From Acidiferrum sp963764675 (lineage in GTDB: Bacteria > Acidobacteriota > Terriglobia > Acidiferrales > UBA7541): a stretch of DNA of 64,000 bases. The notes under the pieces are model-generated. The model had not been told where the DNA came from, searched no databases, and saw only the letters and a list, made by a program, of their open reading frames with translations. The position numbers and the translations under genes are program-made. Location: assembly GCA_963764675.1 (NCBI GenBank), contig CAVXTQ010000012.1, positions 124,001 to 188,000 on the forward strand, in the 5' to 3' direction. Positions 18,661-27,363 of this stretch are shown one piece after another. Within the stretch, counting starts at the first letter, position 1. Every line of letters starts with the position of its first letter.

Positions 18661-18693
18661 CGGTCGGCGCGGAAGCTCACGGAGTGTCCCACG

Positions 18694-19482
18694 ATGCCCA
18701 TGATGAATACCGCCGCTCGCCAAAGTGCGCTGACCGCCTCTTTGTCGCAACCAAGTCCGGGACATACTGCACATCTGATGGACGTCGCCCCCAGGGGCGC
18801 GGAGCTAACGCCGAGTGGAAGCGGACTGGGCAAAGTCCGGGTCTTCGTGGCGGCGGAGAACCGGTTGCTGCGCGAAGCCTTGGCTCGGATGCTCACCAAG
18901 CGCGGCAGCATCGAAATCGTTGGCCTGAATGCCACCGAGCCCTTTCGGAGCCAGGTCCTGGTGAAATGGGCGGCAGACGTCCTGCTGCTGGTGTCGCAGG
19001 GAAACCTTGAGGAAGACCTGACAGCGATCCGGGAAGCGCACGCGGAAGCACCTGGGGTGCGAATTTTGCTGATTGGGATGACGAAAGAGAAGGGCGAGTT
19101 CCTACAGTGCGTACGGGCGGGAATCAGCGGATACCTATGGAAGGACGCGGCGGCGGACGATGTGCTGGAAGGCATTCGGGCGGTTCAGGCGGGCGAGGCG
19201 GTTTGTCCCGGGGCGTTGTGCACGGTGCTCTTTCGCTACTTCGAGCAGGAGTCCTCGCCTCTACCGTGCGCGAGCGTCCGGCAAAGACTGGGATTCACGC
19301 GGCGGGAGCAGCAACTGATTCCGTTGATCGCCAAAGGGCTCACCAACAAAGAGATCGCGAGTCACTTCTGCCTGTCGGAACAAACGGTGAAGAATCACCT
19401 CTACCGCATGAAGCATAAAATCGGCGCGGAAGACCGGCTCAGTATCGTGCAGCGGTATCGCACGCAAGGGTTCTTGCTTTGA
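18694..19482 (+). CDS. LuxR/NarL-type regulator with degenerate receiver domain
   Basis: 262 residues from ATG 18694, with GGAG 9 nt upstream; the frame is open further up. Residues about 45-170 have a receiver fold (VRVFVAAENRLLREALARML at the start, GYLWKDA with the conserved Lys), but the acidic pocket is lost (AEN for the usual DD) and the phospho-acceptor position in ADVLLLVSQGN is not Asp. Residues about 195-262 are a LuxR helix-turn-helix (FTRREQQLIPLIAKGLTNKEIA, then SEQTVKNHLYRMKHKIG). It should bind DNA without phosphorylation control, perhaps through another signal. No histidine kinase is adjacent. A long structured leader precedes it. Confidence 0.88.
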   Translation: MPMMNTAARQSALTASLSQPSPGHTAHLMDVAPRGAELTPSGSGLGKVRVFVAAENRLLREALARMLTKRGSIEIVGLNATEPFRSQVLVKWAADVLLLVSQGNLEEDLTAIREAHAEAPGVRILLIGMTKEKGEFLQCVRAGISGYLWKDAAADDVLEGIRAVQAGEAVCPGALCTVLFRYFEQESSPLPCASVRQRLGFTRREQQLIPLIAKGLTNKEIASHFCLSEQTVKNHLYRMKHKIGAEDRLSIVQRYRTQGFLL

Positions 19483-19524
19483 TGAGAGATTTGAAGGGTC
19501 GAGACCCCAACGAAGGGGTAATCT

Positions 19525-20022
19525 CTACCGTTTCCTGCGCGGACCAGTAAGATCCGGCACATCTTCGCCGAGGGCGGTAGCCAAATCGATCTGGTGATCC
19601 TGCTCCTGGACGAGTATCTCGCGGATTTGCTCCGCCAGGGCAAATTCACCGAGGGCTTCGCATTGCCGGACACGTTCGCGGTAGTTGCGGATGGTTTCAT
19701 TTTCGTTGTCGAGGTCAAAACGGAGCATTTGCTTCGCATCGTCTGACGTGTGGACAGATTTGGGAGTGACGGTTGGCATTGCTCCGAGGTAGTCGATCTG
19801 ACGCGAGAGCGTCAGGGCATGCTCCAGTTCCTGCGCGGCGTGCAGTTGAAGCTGGTCCGCGATGTTCATGTACGCAGCGCCCTTCAGCACCTGGGAGTAC
19901 ACCACGTAGGCGATAATTGCCTGGTACTCTCGTGAGAGATCTTCGTTCAACAGTTCCGCCAGTCGGTCGCGGGAAATCGCTTTTTCGTCAACGCTCTTAG
20001 GTTCGGGCTTGGATTCGGGCAC
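19525..20022 (-). CDS. bacterioferritin-like ferritin
   Basis: 165 residues; a four-helix ferritin-like protein. Ferroxidase-type ligands are in place: Glu in EDLSREYQAIIAY, Glu and His in AAQELEHAL, Glu in DLDNENETIRNY, and Glu plus His in VQEQDHQIDL. The first 15 residues are a polar tail and the last are basic (PRRKR). It likely oxidises and stores iron in the cytoplasm. It is transcribed divergently from mbfA, sharing a 131-bp promoter region, so the two are probably co-controlled by iron. A heme-ligand methionine was not assigned. Confidence 0.88.
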   Translation of the reverse strand: MPESKPEPKSVDEKAISRDRLAELLNEDLSREYQAIIAYVVYSQVLKGAAYMNIADQLQLHAAQELEHALTLSRQIDYLGAMPTVTPKSVHTSDDAKQMLRFDLDNENETIRNYRERVRQCEALGEFALAEQIREILVQEQDHQIDLATALGEDVPDLTGPRRKR

Positions 20023-20153
20023 GCAGTAACTCCTTAAGGGAGATGCGGACGATCATACCTTAGTCCGAAGATTAGATGCATTGGAGGCCCAGGATGACTT
20101 CGCCCGCAGCTTTGTGCGATGCTGCTTTCGCAGAACCGTAGAGGAAGGGCCGG

Positions 20154-21113
20154 ATGCTGAAAAAGTTCAAGGATTTGACGGAAAAGGAAATTCTGGCGCT
20201 GGCGATCGCCTCGGAAGAAGAGGATGGCCGCATCTACGGTGAGTTCGCCGACGCGCTGCGGGAATCGTATCCCTCTACGGCGGACATGTTCGAGGAGATG
20301 CGCCAGGAAGAGGTGGTGCATCGAGACCGGCTGCTGGCGATGTTCCGGCAGCGCTTCGGCGAACGCATACCGCTGATCCGGCGCGAGAACGTGAAGGGGT
20401 TTCTACAGCGCCGGCCGAACTGGCTGGTGCGGCCGTTGGGCGTGAACGTAGCGAGACGACAAGCCGAAGTGATGGAGATGGAAGCACAGCGCTTCTACCA
20501 ACGTGCGATCACGCGGACCACCGACGTGGCAACGCGAGAGTTGCTGAACAAGCTGGCGGATGAAGAGCGCAAGCACACACAGACGGCAGGGAATCTGGAA
20601 GAAAAGCACCTGACGCAGTCCGCGAAGGCCGCGGAGGATGCGTCGCACAAGAAGCTGTTCCTGTTGCAGGTGGTGCAGCCCGGGCTTGCGGGGCTGATGG
20701 ACGGATCGGTCTCAACACTCGCCCCTCTGTTTGCGGCCGCCTTTGCGACGCACAAGAGCTGGGATGCTTTTCTGGTCGGGCTAGCGGCTTCCGTAGGCGC
20801 GGGAATCTCGATGGGATTCGCGGAATCGCTTTCCGATGACGGATCGCTAACGGGGCGCGGTTCGCCGTGGATTCGCGGGTCGGTGATCGGCTTGATGACG
20901 ACGGCGGGCGGGATCGGACACACGCTGCCGTTCATGATCGCCAATTTTCACCTGGCGACGATCATCGCGATCATTGTCGTCTGCGTAGAACTGGCGGCGA
21001 TCAGCTACATCCGGCACCGGTACATGGATACGCCGTTTCTGCAGGCTGCGTTTCAAGTGATCGTCGGCGGCGTGCTGGTGTTCCTAACGGGATATTTGAT
21101 CGGTAGCTCGTGA
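20154..21113 (+). CDS. mbfA: MbfA-type membrane ferritin-like iron exporter (rubrerythrin-VIT1 fusion)
   Basis: 319 residues from ATG 20154 with GAGG upstream. Residues about 1-145 form a rubrerythrin/erythrin-like di-iron domain with ligands in ASEEEDGRIYGEFA, EEMRQEEVVHRD, MEMEAQRFYQRA and ADEERKHT. Residues about 165-319 form a VIT1/CCC1-type transporter (LAGLMDGSVSTLAPLFAAAFA, GAGISMGFAESLSDDGS, then hydrophobic helices ending LVFLTGYLIGSS). This architecture matches MbfA, which exports Fe(II) and resists iron and peroxide stress in alphaproteobacteria. It is divergent from the bacterioferritin gene, making a storage/export pair. Confidence 0.92.
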   Translation: MLKKFKDLTEKEILALAIASEEEDGRIYGEFADALRESYPSTADMFEEMRQEEVVHRDRLLAMFRQRFGERIPLIRRENVKGFLQRRPNWLVRPLGVNVARRQAEVMEMEAQRFYQRAITRTTDVATRELLNKLADEERKHTQTAGNLEEKHLTQSAKAAEDASHKKLFLLQVVQPGLAGLMDGSVSTLAPLFAAAFATHKSWDAFLVGLAASVGAGISMGFAESLSDDGSLTGRGSPWIRGSVIGLMTTAGGIGHTLPFMIANFHLATIIAIIVVCVELAAISYIRHRYMDTPFLQAAFQVIVGGVLVFLTGYLIGSS

Positions 21114-21151
21114 GATTATAGAAAGAGAATCCAACCCACGCTACTTCCCTT

Positions 21152-22567
21152 CTACGGTTTCGAGAGCTGTTTGACCAATTCGTAGAGAAATGCCTGTCCT
21201 TCGTAGAACGATTTGACGCTCATGCGTTCGTCACGGCCGTGGAAGCGGATGTCGCTGGGGTCAAAGAAAAATCCCTGCACGCCATAGGTGGGAATGCCCG
21301 CGATGCGCAGATACTTACCGTCCGTAGCGCCCATCACCATCATTGGAATGGTTCGAACTCCGGGCCAAAGGCTGGTGGTGACCTGAGTGATGGCGTTGAA
21401 CACATCGGGTGGCATGGGCGAAGCGGGACCTGCGGACACCTCGCCGACTTGCTTGATCGCGACCTGGTCGTCTGCAACGATCTTTTGCAGTGTGCTCTGC
21501 ACGTAGTCGAGTGAGTCTTCCGGCAAGACGCGGCAGTTTACCGTAGCGGCCGCGAGTTGCGGCAAGGCATTCACGGCGTGACCGCCTTCCAATTGCGTGG
21601 CGACGCACGTGGTGCGCAACGTGGCGTTCCATGCCGGAGAGGAGGCCGCAACCCGCTGCATCGCTTCTTGCGAGCCCGCCGCAGCCTGGGCGAGGTCCTG
21701 CTGGGTGGGTCCCGGCGCGGTGCCGGCCATTTGGCGGAAATATTCCGCCGTGACCTCATTCGTCTTCAGCGGAAACCCGAAGTTGGAGAGATGTTCCAGG
21801 GCGACCGCGAGGTGATAGATGGCGTTGTCGGCGACCGGGAGAGAGCTGTGTCCGCCCTTGTTGTGAACTTCGAAACGGAAGTTGATGACGTACTTTTCGC
21901 TGACCTGCACGTCGTTGGAGATTTTCTTACCGTCTTGCGACTCGCCCCAACCACCTTCGTTCAGAGCAAAATCGGCATCGATTAGTTCGCGGCGATTCTT
22001 GATGAGCCATTCGACGCCGTTGTAGGGGCCGCCGCCTTCTTCGTCGGCCGTGAGGGCCACGATGATGTCGCGATCGGGCTTGAATCCCTCTTGTTTGTAA
22101 CGGATCAAGTTCGCGATCCAGACCGCGGCCTGCGCCTTATCGTCACCCGTGCCGCGGCCGTAGAAGTAACCGTCTTGCTCGATGAATTGAAACGGGTCGG
22201 TGCTCCAATCTTCGCGCTTCGCTTCGACGACGTCGGTGTGCGCGAGAAGCAGAATCGGCTTGCGTGCTCCCGTGCCGTGATAGCGAACGAGGAGATTCGC
22301 TTTCTTGGGGATCGCACCGTCAATAAAAATGTCGGAATCGGGAAATCCGGCGGCTTTCAGCCGAGCGGCTGCGGCCAAAACTACAGGTGTTGTCGCGCCG
22401 GTCGTGAAGCCGGACCGGATTTCGACAAACTCTTTATAGATATCGTGCGCGAGCTGCTTTTCGGCTTCGGGGCGCATGGTTTGACCATGGAGAACGGGTG
22501 CATAGAGAAATGCGACGAGAATCAATGGTAACAAGCGAGAATTTCTTGGGTTGAGCACGGCGCGCAT
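21152..22567 (-). CDS. exported M20-family metallopeptidase
   Basis: 471 residues from ATG 22567; the frame stays open to 22930 but only this start exposes a signal peptide (SRLLPLILVAFLYAPVLHG, cut near GQT). Di-zinc motifs: LLLAHTDVVEA, GRGTGDDKAQ, and ALTADEEGGG with the catalytic Glu; a dimerisation domain spans about 225-350; the late His is in the C-terminal RFHGRDERM segment. It is likely a periplasmic carboxypeptidase of the CPG2/CNDP-like branch, acting on peptides or N-acyl amino acids. It converges with mbfA and follows the VWFA gene on the same strand. Confidence 0.9.
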   Translation of the reverse strand: MRAVLNPRNSRLLPLILVAFLYAPVLHGQTMRPEAEKQLAHDIYKEFVEIRSGFTTGATTPVVLAAAARLKAAGFPDSDIFIDGAIPKKANLLVRYHGTGARKPILLLAHTDVVEAKREDWSTDPFQFIEQDGYFYGRGTGDDKAQAAVWIANLIRYKQEGFKPDRDIIVALTADEEGGGPYNGVEWLIKNRRELIDADFALNEGGWGESQDGKKISNDVQVSEKYVINFRFEVHNKGGHSSLPVADNAIYHLAVALEHLSNFGFPLKTNEVTAEYFRQMAGTAPGPTQQDLAQAAAGSQEAMQRVAASSPAWNATLRTTCVATQLEGGHAVNALPQLAAATVNCRVLPEDSLDYVQSTLQKIVADDQVAIKQVGEVSAGPASPMPPDVFNAITQVTTSLWPGVRTIPMMVMGATDGKYLRIAGIPTYGVQGFFFDPSDIRFHGRDERMSVKSFYEGQAFLYELVKQLSKP

Positions 22568-22682
22568 TGTTTCACGGGAGCGCAGGCCCGTGCAACTCGC
22601 GCAGCGATGAGGGATTCTCGTGAGCCGAAGCCTCATGCTTGAAGGTTGCGGAGTCGCGCCACAACGGGCGAAGCGGCGTTCG

Positions 22683-23744
22683 CTAGTTCGGAAGAGCTTC
22701 CGATACCGTCGACGAACCTGGCTCCGTCGAGAACCTGTTAGGCTGCGGCCGATAGCCGTTGCGCGTGCGGACGTGATACTTCCTCGCACCCTCTCCCACG
22801 AGTTTGACATTGATGGCGCGCCAGCCGCGGTTGGGATTTGGCTCCGGGTAGTAGCTGAAGGAGTAGAGATGAGCCAAGTCGTCGCGAATGGAGGCGAAGG
22901 CGCGCTTTTCGTCGCGCCAACTGTTGGCAAAGTAGGCCTTGCCGCCGGTGGCGGCGCTCATGCGCTCAAACACGACCGTGGACACGGGCTCCAGTCTGGC
23001 TTCCCGAGTGCTGATCATGTAGATGGGGATGCCAACCGACTGCGCCAACTCGGCCACATCTTCTGGCGGCACCATGCTTGCGTTGTCGGGTCCGTTGGAG
23101 AAAACCACGACAACCTTTCGGCCGGTATACGTAGAGGCATCCTTCAGCGTCAGCAAGAGCGAGTTGTAGAGGGCGGCATCGTCGCCGGCCACCGTGGTGC
23201 GCACGCCGTGCACGACTTGCGCGCGGTCCGGCGTCAGAGGCGCAGAGCGGAACAGATCGCGGCTATAGGAATAGAAGGCCACCTTGTCCGCAGTTTCCAG
23301 CGAGCGCACAAAATCCGCGATGGCGTCTTGCGCGAAAACGAAGCCGCGGTACATGTAGTTGCTGGTATCAAAGAGGATGAAAACGTTGGCGCCGGCGATC
23401 ATAGAAGCCAGGCTTCCATCTTGCGCCGCGGAGCCTTGCGCGGTGGCGGCTGGGGCCGCCTGAGCAGTCTCTTCGGGCGCGATGTCCAGCAATCTCTTGG
23501 TCGGTCCGTTGCCCTCTTCAAAGCTGGCAACCTTTTCCGTGATGCCGTCCTCGCTGATCACAAAGTCGGATGGACGAAGACCGGTGACGTAGTTGCCCTT
23601 GCCGTCGGTGACCGCCACGTTGAGCTGCACCAAGTCAACGACGACGCGAAAGCGCGTACCGTCTTGCTGAGCCTTCATCCGAGTGCCCGAACCGCAAAGC
23701 AGAGCTAGAAACAGCGCGAAACCTAGAACGTAATGTTTGCCCAT
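22683..23744 (-). CDS. VWFA-related acidobacterial domain protein
   Basis: 353 residues with a signal peptide (KHYVLGFALFLALLCGSG). Residues about 30-75 carry the preface RFRVVVDLVQLNVAVTDGKGNYVTGLRPSDF typical of acidobacterial VWFA-related proteins. The von Willebrand A domain spans about 115-300 with a MIDAS-like FILFDTSNYM (first Asp and one Ser kept) and a second element VVVFSNGPDNAS. The family is very expanded in Acidobacteriota; the role is assumed to be extracellular protein or ligand binding, otherwise unknown. It is the strongest single taxonomic marker in the window. Confidence 0.92.
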   Translation of the reverse strand: MGKHYVLGFALFLALLCGSGTRMKAQQDGTRFRVVVDLVQLNVAVTDGKGNYVTGLRPSDFVISEDGITEKVASFEEGNGPTKRLLDIAPEETAQAAPAATAQGSAAQDGSLASMIAGANVFILFDTSNYMYRGFVFAQDAIADFVRSLETADKVAFYSYSRDLFRSAPLTPDRAQVVHGVRTTVAGDDAALYNSLLLTLKDASTYTGRKVVVVFSNGPDNASMVPPEDVAELAQSVGIPIYMISTREARLEPVSTVVFERMSAATGGKAYFANSWRDEKRAFASIRDDLAHLYSFSYYPEPNPNRGWRAINVKLVGEGARKYHVRTRNGYRPQPNRFSTEPGSSTVSEALPN

Positions 23745-23827
23745 GGCTTCCTATTCCCGTTGTATATGTTGTCTTGCCTGCCGAGCGAACAGCGAAAACA
23801 ATCGTGCCTGCTTCCGACAAGCAATCT

Positions 23828-26800
23828 CTATGGCGCGGAAATATCGCCGGTTCTTGAGACCGAGGCGATCTTTCCCTGCCGAAACTCATCACCGGCCTCG
23901 TGTGTCGCGCGCAGGAGCGCCTGCCAATCTTCGAGGTCGGTGGCAAAAATCTTTTCGACCATGCGGCGGGTCAGCTCGGGAACCAGGCGGTTTAGCATGA
24001 CCGGCGAATATCCCTTTTCATCCGCGAGGCGAGCCCAATACAAATTGTTGGAGTCCCACGATTCGGCCAAGAAACGGCTGGAGTAACCCATGAACGCCGG
24101 GAATGGCGGCACATTCAACAGTTCGCGGCCGTAATTTTGCGCTATCGCGGGATGCGGCACTCCAAAATCGCGTGACAAACGGTCCCAGCCAACCTCATCG
24201 GGATACTTGCTGGTGAGATCACCGAGCTCGGTCCACGCCGAGCCGAATGAATTTGTGTGCTCGGGAAAGCGGCGGCGATACTCGGCGGCTAGATAAAAGG
24301 TGTCCGCAGGCATCAACTGGGCGGTTACCTCCGCAATATGTCCCGCGCGCAGCGCGAGCTCGACGCGTTCCGAGCGGCGCGGAGCCATACGTTCGTACAG
24401 GATGCTCATCGCCTGCTGGCGCAGCTCTTCATCCTGCGTGGCTGCGGCCAAGAGTTCCTCTCCGGCCAGCTGATACAGCGCGACGGCGTGGAGTTCGTTC
24501 TGGCTGACGCCCCACCAGCGCGGCACGACCGCGCTGGTCAAAAGACCTGGAACGACCTGGCGCCAGATCAGAGCCTGCACGTTTTCCGGGGCGATGAAAT
24601 CCTGTTCGGCGTCCGCGAGGACGTATGGCAGGTCAGCCAGGGACCCGACCAAACGCGCGCCTCCGCCGGCGGGTGAGCCTGCGCCGAACAACTGCGCAGC
24701 TTGCCACGCTTGGCGCTCGACGCCAGTGACGGTGTCTCCGGAGAAATCGTGCGAGCGAACGAACAGCGGATTGTTGTGAAGGATTTGCGCGCCCGGCGGT
24801 TCGTAGTAGGCGTAGTTCAGACCGACCATAGTGTCTCGGAACAACGGAGCGAGCTGGCCGCGAGCTTCGGCGAGCTGTTCGGCAGACGTGGGAGATTTGA
24901 CGACCTTCGTCAAATCAGTCTTCATCTGCATTTCGGTGTGGCGGTTGTTGTAGATACCGGCAGCCCATTGATCGCGCTCGCTGTTGCGAAAGATCGGCTG
25001 CGGCATCTCGAACTCATGCAACTCTCCGGCGAGAGGAAGCAAAGTACTGCTCTCGGATTTCACGTGAGCGACATCGTGCAGGCCGTCACCCAGGGCCAGC
25101 AGAGTATCGAGCGAGACCAATCGCTGGGCATCCAGCACGGACCGAATACGGTTCGCCAAAGCGTCGTGCATGCGCTGGCCTTCGGGGCTCTCCTGATGGG
25201 GGCCTGCAAGCAGATCGATGATTGCGTCCTGGGAAGCATCGGGTTTGCCGGTGGACGCCTGCAGCAACAGTTTGAGGGAGCTCCGGCCAGCATCGAAAAG
25301 CTGAGGCGCGGAGGCCACCTTGTTATAAGGCTGGATCACGTGTTGCCAGGAATCGCGAAGGTCGGCGCTGGGTATCTGGCCCTGCCGCGCGAGTATTTGC
25401 CACATGCCAACGCTGGCCTCGAAGGTGCCCATGGCGTTCCCGCGCAGGTTTTGATTGTGAATAGCGCTAAGGGCCGTCGCGGTGTTGAGAAACGAGGTGA
25501 TGCAGGAGTCGTCCAAAGCGGGAAATTCGGAAAAGATCAGGTACTGATCGCTGAACTCAGAGAATTTGGCAGCCAGCAAGGTGACGGTATCGGGACTCAG
25601 GCGACGATCGGGAGGGCGCCGGCTGTCCAGATCGCTGGCCATCAAATAGGCCTGCAGAGGTCCAGAGTCTGACTGCACCCGAGAAAGCGTAAACATGGCA
25701 TCGAGCAACTGCTCGGGATGGTCCCAGTTCTTGTCCTTTTTACCCAATTCGCGAACGACGTTGGAATCAGACTTTTGATGAAGAATTTGCTTCCACGCTT
25801 CCAGGTTTCCGGGCACATGCGGCTCGCCGTTCGGCTCCCACGTGAGCCGGGTCAAGAGCAGCAAAAGCCGAGGGTCGGCACGGAACACACCCCTCGCAGC
25901 GTCACCCGACGTGTCCTTGGCACGGAGCGCTTCGTAGTACCGGCGGAGTTGGCGAGGCTCGACAAAGTGCGCTTGCTGCACGGAATTGACGCGCGACATC
26001 GAATCGAAATAAGCGGCCAGCCAACCGTTGTCCTTGGCGACCAATCGGGCCACGAACTCTCCGGACGAATCCGGGCTTACACCCACTAGATCCTTCCAGC
26101 CAGCCTCTCCGCGCGTTCCTCCCGGCACGAGGACGCGTCCAGAACGGATGCGAATGTTACTGCCGTAAAAGTCCAAGACTGCGGCGTACGGAAGGAGTCT
26201 CTTCAGGCCTGGTGATTGGCGCAAAGCAACCTGGGTTTCTCCATCGAGGCGAGCCATCGCCCAGTACAGACGGGCTAAAGCAGGCTCGTGCAAAAGTGTG
26301 TCGATCAAATCCTTGCTTTCCTTGCCGCTTCCTTTCTTCGCGCCGGTCCAATCGGCCTCGGTAAAAAGGGTCGGAGCCTGAGACGTGGGATACGCGTAGG
26401 CAAAAGGCTTGCTCTGCTGAAGAGCCTTCTCGAGTTCGGGTAGAGGGAAGCCCGAGTCGATGGTCAGAAAGGCTCTTTGCGGATCGACAGTTTCCAGAAA
26501 CGTTCCTTTTTGTCCGCAGTCTGGACGCACGCGGTAGCCCAAGACCTGCAGCACGGGCTTGGCATCCTCGCAATTGGTAACGTGAATGACGCCTGCGGAT
26601 CCGGCCAGGCCCACAAGATCCCTGGCCTGCTGCACGTAGCGGTTCAGAAGGATGAGAAATTCTGTCTGGCGCGCCTGATTTTGTGGACCCTCATAACCCA
26701 GCAGGAACACGTTGCGAGCCAGTAGGGGGATGATCTCTTCGGGCGAGACCTTCTGGCTGATAGCCGCCATGCGCAGAAAGGAGCGCAGCGGACCCGGAAC

Positions 26801-26944
26801 GGAAACGTTTTCGGCCGCTGGCGCTGAATCTTCGGCGGAAGAGGAAGCAGCGCGGGCGGCGGCCCACGCATCAGAAGTGAAGTGCGATGAAAAGCACAAA
26901 AGCAACGCGGCTACGGCAGGAAGGCAAAGGCGAAAAGACTTCAT
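23828..26944 (-). CDS. large exported protein of unknown function
   Basis: 1038 residues plus stop, from ATG 26944 (a start at 26977 adds 11 residues). Signal peptide: SFRLCLPAVAALLLCFSSH. The mature protein is largely alpha-helical, with TPR-like spacing in places, and has no catalytic motif, metal site or membrane segment that I recognise. Two cysteines at about residues 140 and 155 (VTNCEDAKP, RPDCGQKG) could form a disulfide. The C-terminal 250 residues contain many aromatic pairs. It is upstream of the VWFA gene on the same strand with an 83-bp gap, so a shared envelope role is possible. I do not assign a function. Confidence 0.85.
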   Translation of the reverse strand: MKSFRLCLPAVAALLLCFSSHFTSDAWAAARAASSSAEDSAPAAENVSVPGPLRSFLRMAAISQKVSPEEIIPLLARNVFLLGYEGPQNQARQTEFLILLNRYVQQARDLVGLAGSAGVIHVTNCEDAKPVLQVLGYRVRPDCGQKGTFLETVDPQRAFLTIDSGFPLPELEKALQQSKPFAYAYPTSQAPTLFTEADWTGAKKGSGKESKDLIDTLLHEPALARLYWAMARLDGETQVALRQSPGLKRLLPYAAVLDFYGSNIRIRSGRVLVPGGTRGEAGWKDLVGVSPDSSGEFVARLVAKDNGWLAAYFDSMSRVNSVQQAHFVEPRQLRRYYEALRAKDTSGDAARGVFRADPRLLLLLTRLTWEPNGEPHVPGNLEAWKQILHQKSDSNVVRELGKKDKNWDHPEQLLDAMFTLSRVQSDSGPLQAYLMASDLDSRRPPDRRLSPDTVTLLAAKFSEFSDQYLIFSEFPALDDSCITSFLNTATALSAIHNQNLRGNAMGTFEASVGMWQILARQGQIPSADLRDSWQHVIQPYNKVASAPQLFDAGRSSLKLLLQASTGKPDASQDAIIDLLAGPHQESPEGQRMHDALANRIRSVLDAQRLVSLDTLLALGDGLHDVAHVKSESSTLLPLAGELHEFEMPQPIFRNSERDQWAAGIYNNRHTEMQMKTDLTKVVKSPTSAEQLAEARGQLAPLFRDTMVGLNYAYYEPPGAQILHNNPLFVRSHDFSGDTVTGVERQAWQAAQLFGAGSPAGGGARLVGSLADLPYVLADAEQDFIAPENVQALIWRQVVPGLLTSAVVPRWWGVSQNELHAVALYQLAGEELLAAATQDEELRQQAMSILYERMAPRRSERVELALRAGHIAEVTAQLMPADTFYLAAEYRRRFPEHTNSFGSAWTELGDLTSKYPDEVGWDRLSRDFGVPHPAIAQNYGRELLNVPPFPAFMGYSSRFLAESWDSNNLYWARLADEKGYSPVMLNRLVPELTRRMVEKIFATDLEDWQALLRATHEAGDEFRQGKIASVSRTGDISAP

Positions 26945-27363
26945 GACTGGAGCCCTCTCCGAACCTTGGAGACACATCCGGCAAACTAAGGTTAATCGTG
27001 GCGGTTTGAAGAAACGGAACCGTGGTGGTCTCGCCTAGGTGGTTCGGTGGACCAAACCCCGAGTGCCGCGAAGGCCGTCACCCCTTCGCTGAAATCGGAG
27101 CCTCAACCGGTTCCCGTCGTAAGTCTCCCGGTCCTTGGGTCTGGGACGGCTGCAAACGATAAATCATCCCTCGGCTGAATCCAAGAGTTTTTATGTCTGC
27201 TGGCGGTCACAGAAATGTCTCGACGACGGTGGGACGAGCGTGGAGAGTCATTTGGGGCCGTCCCCAGAGCACAGCTGCCTGGAAACTTCCGAGGCTCCAT
27301 ATAACCGCTAATTGATGCCGTTGTCTAGTGCTGGACTGGACGGCCGGGGTGCCGTCGCGGCGA
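26945..27363. other. intergenic region, nothing assigned
   Basis: 419 bp between the large exported protein gene and the end of the RND operon, both on the minus strand. It should contain the promoter of the 1038-residue gene and the end of the RND transcript. I found no ORF of credible composition and no strong stem followed by a T-run. Confidence 0.4.
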
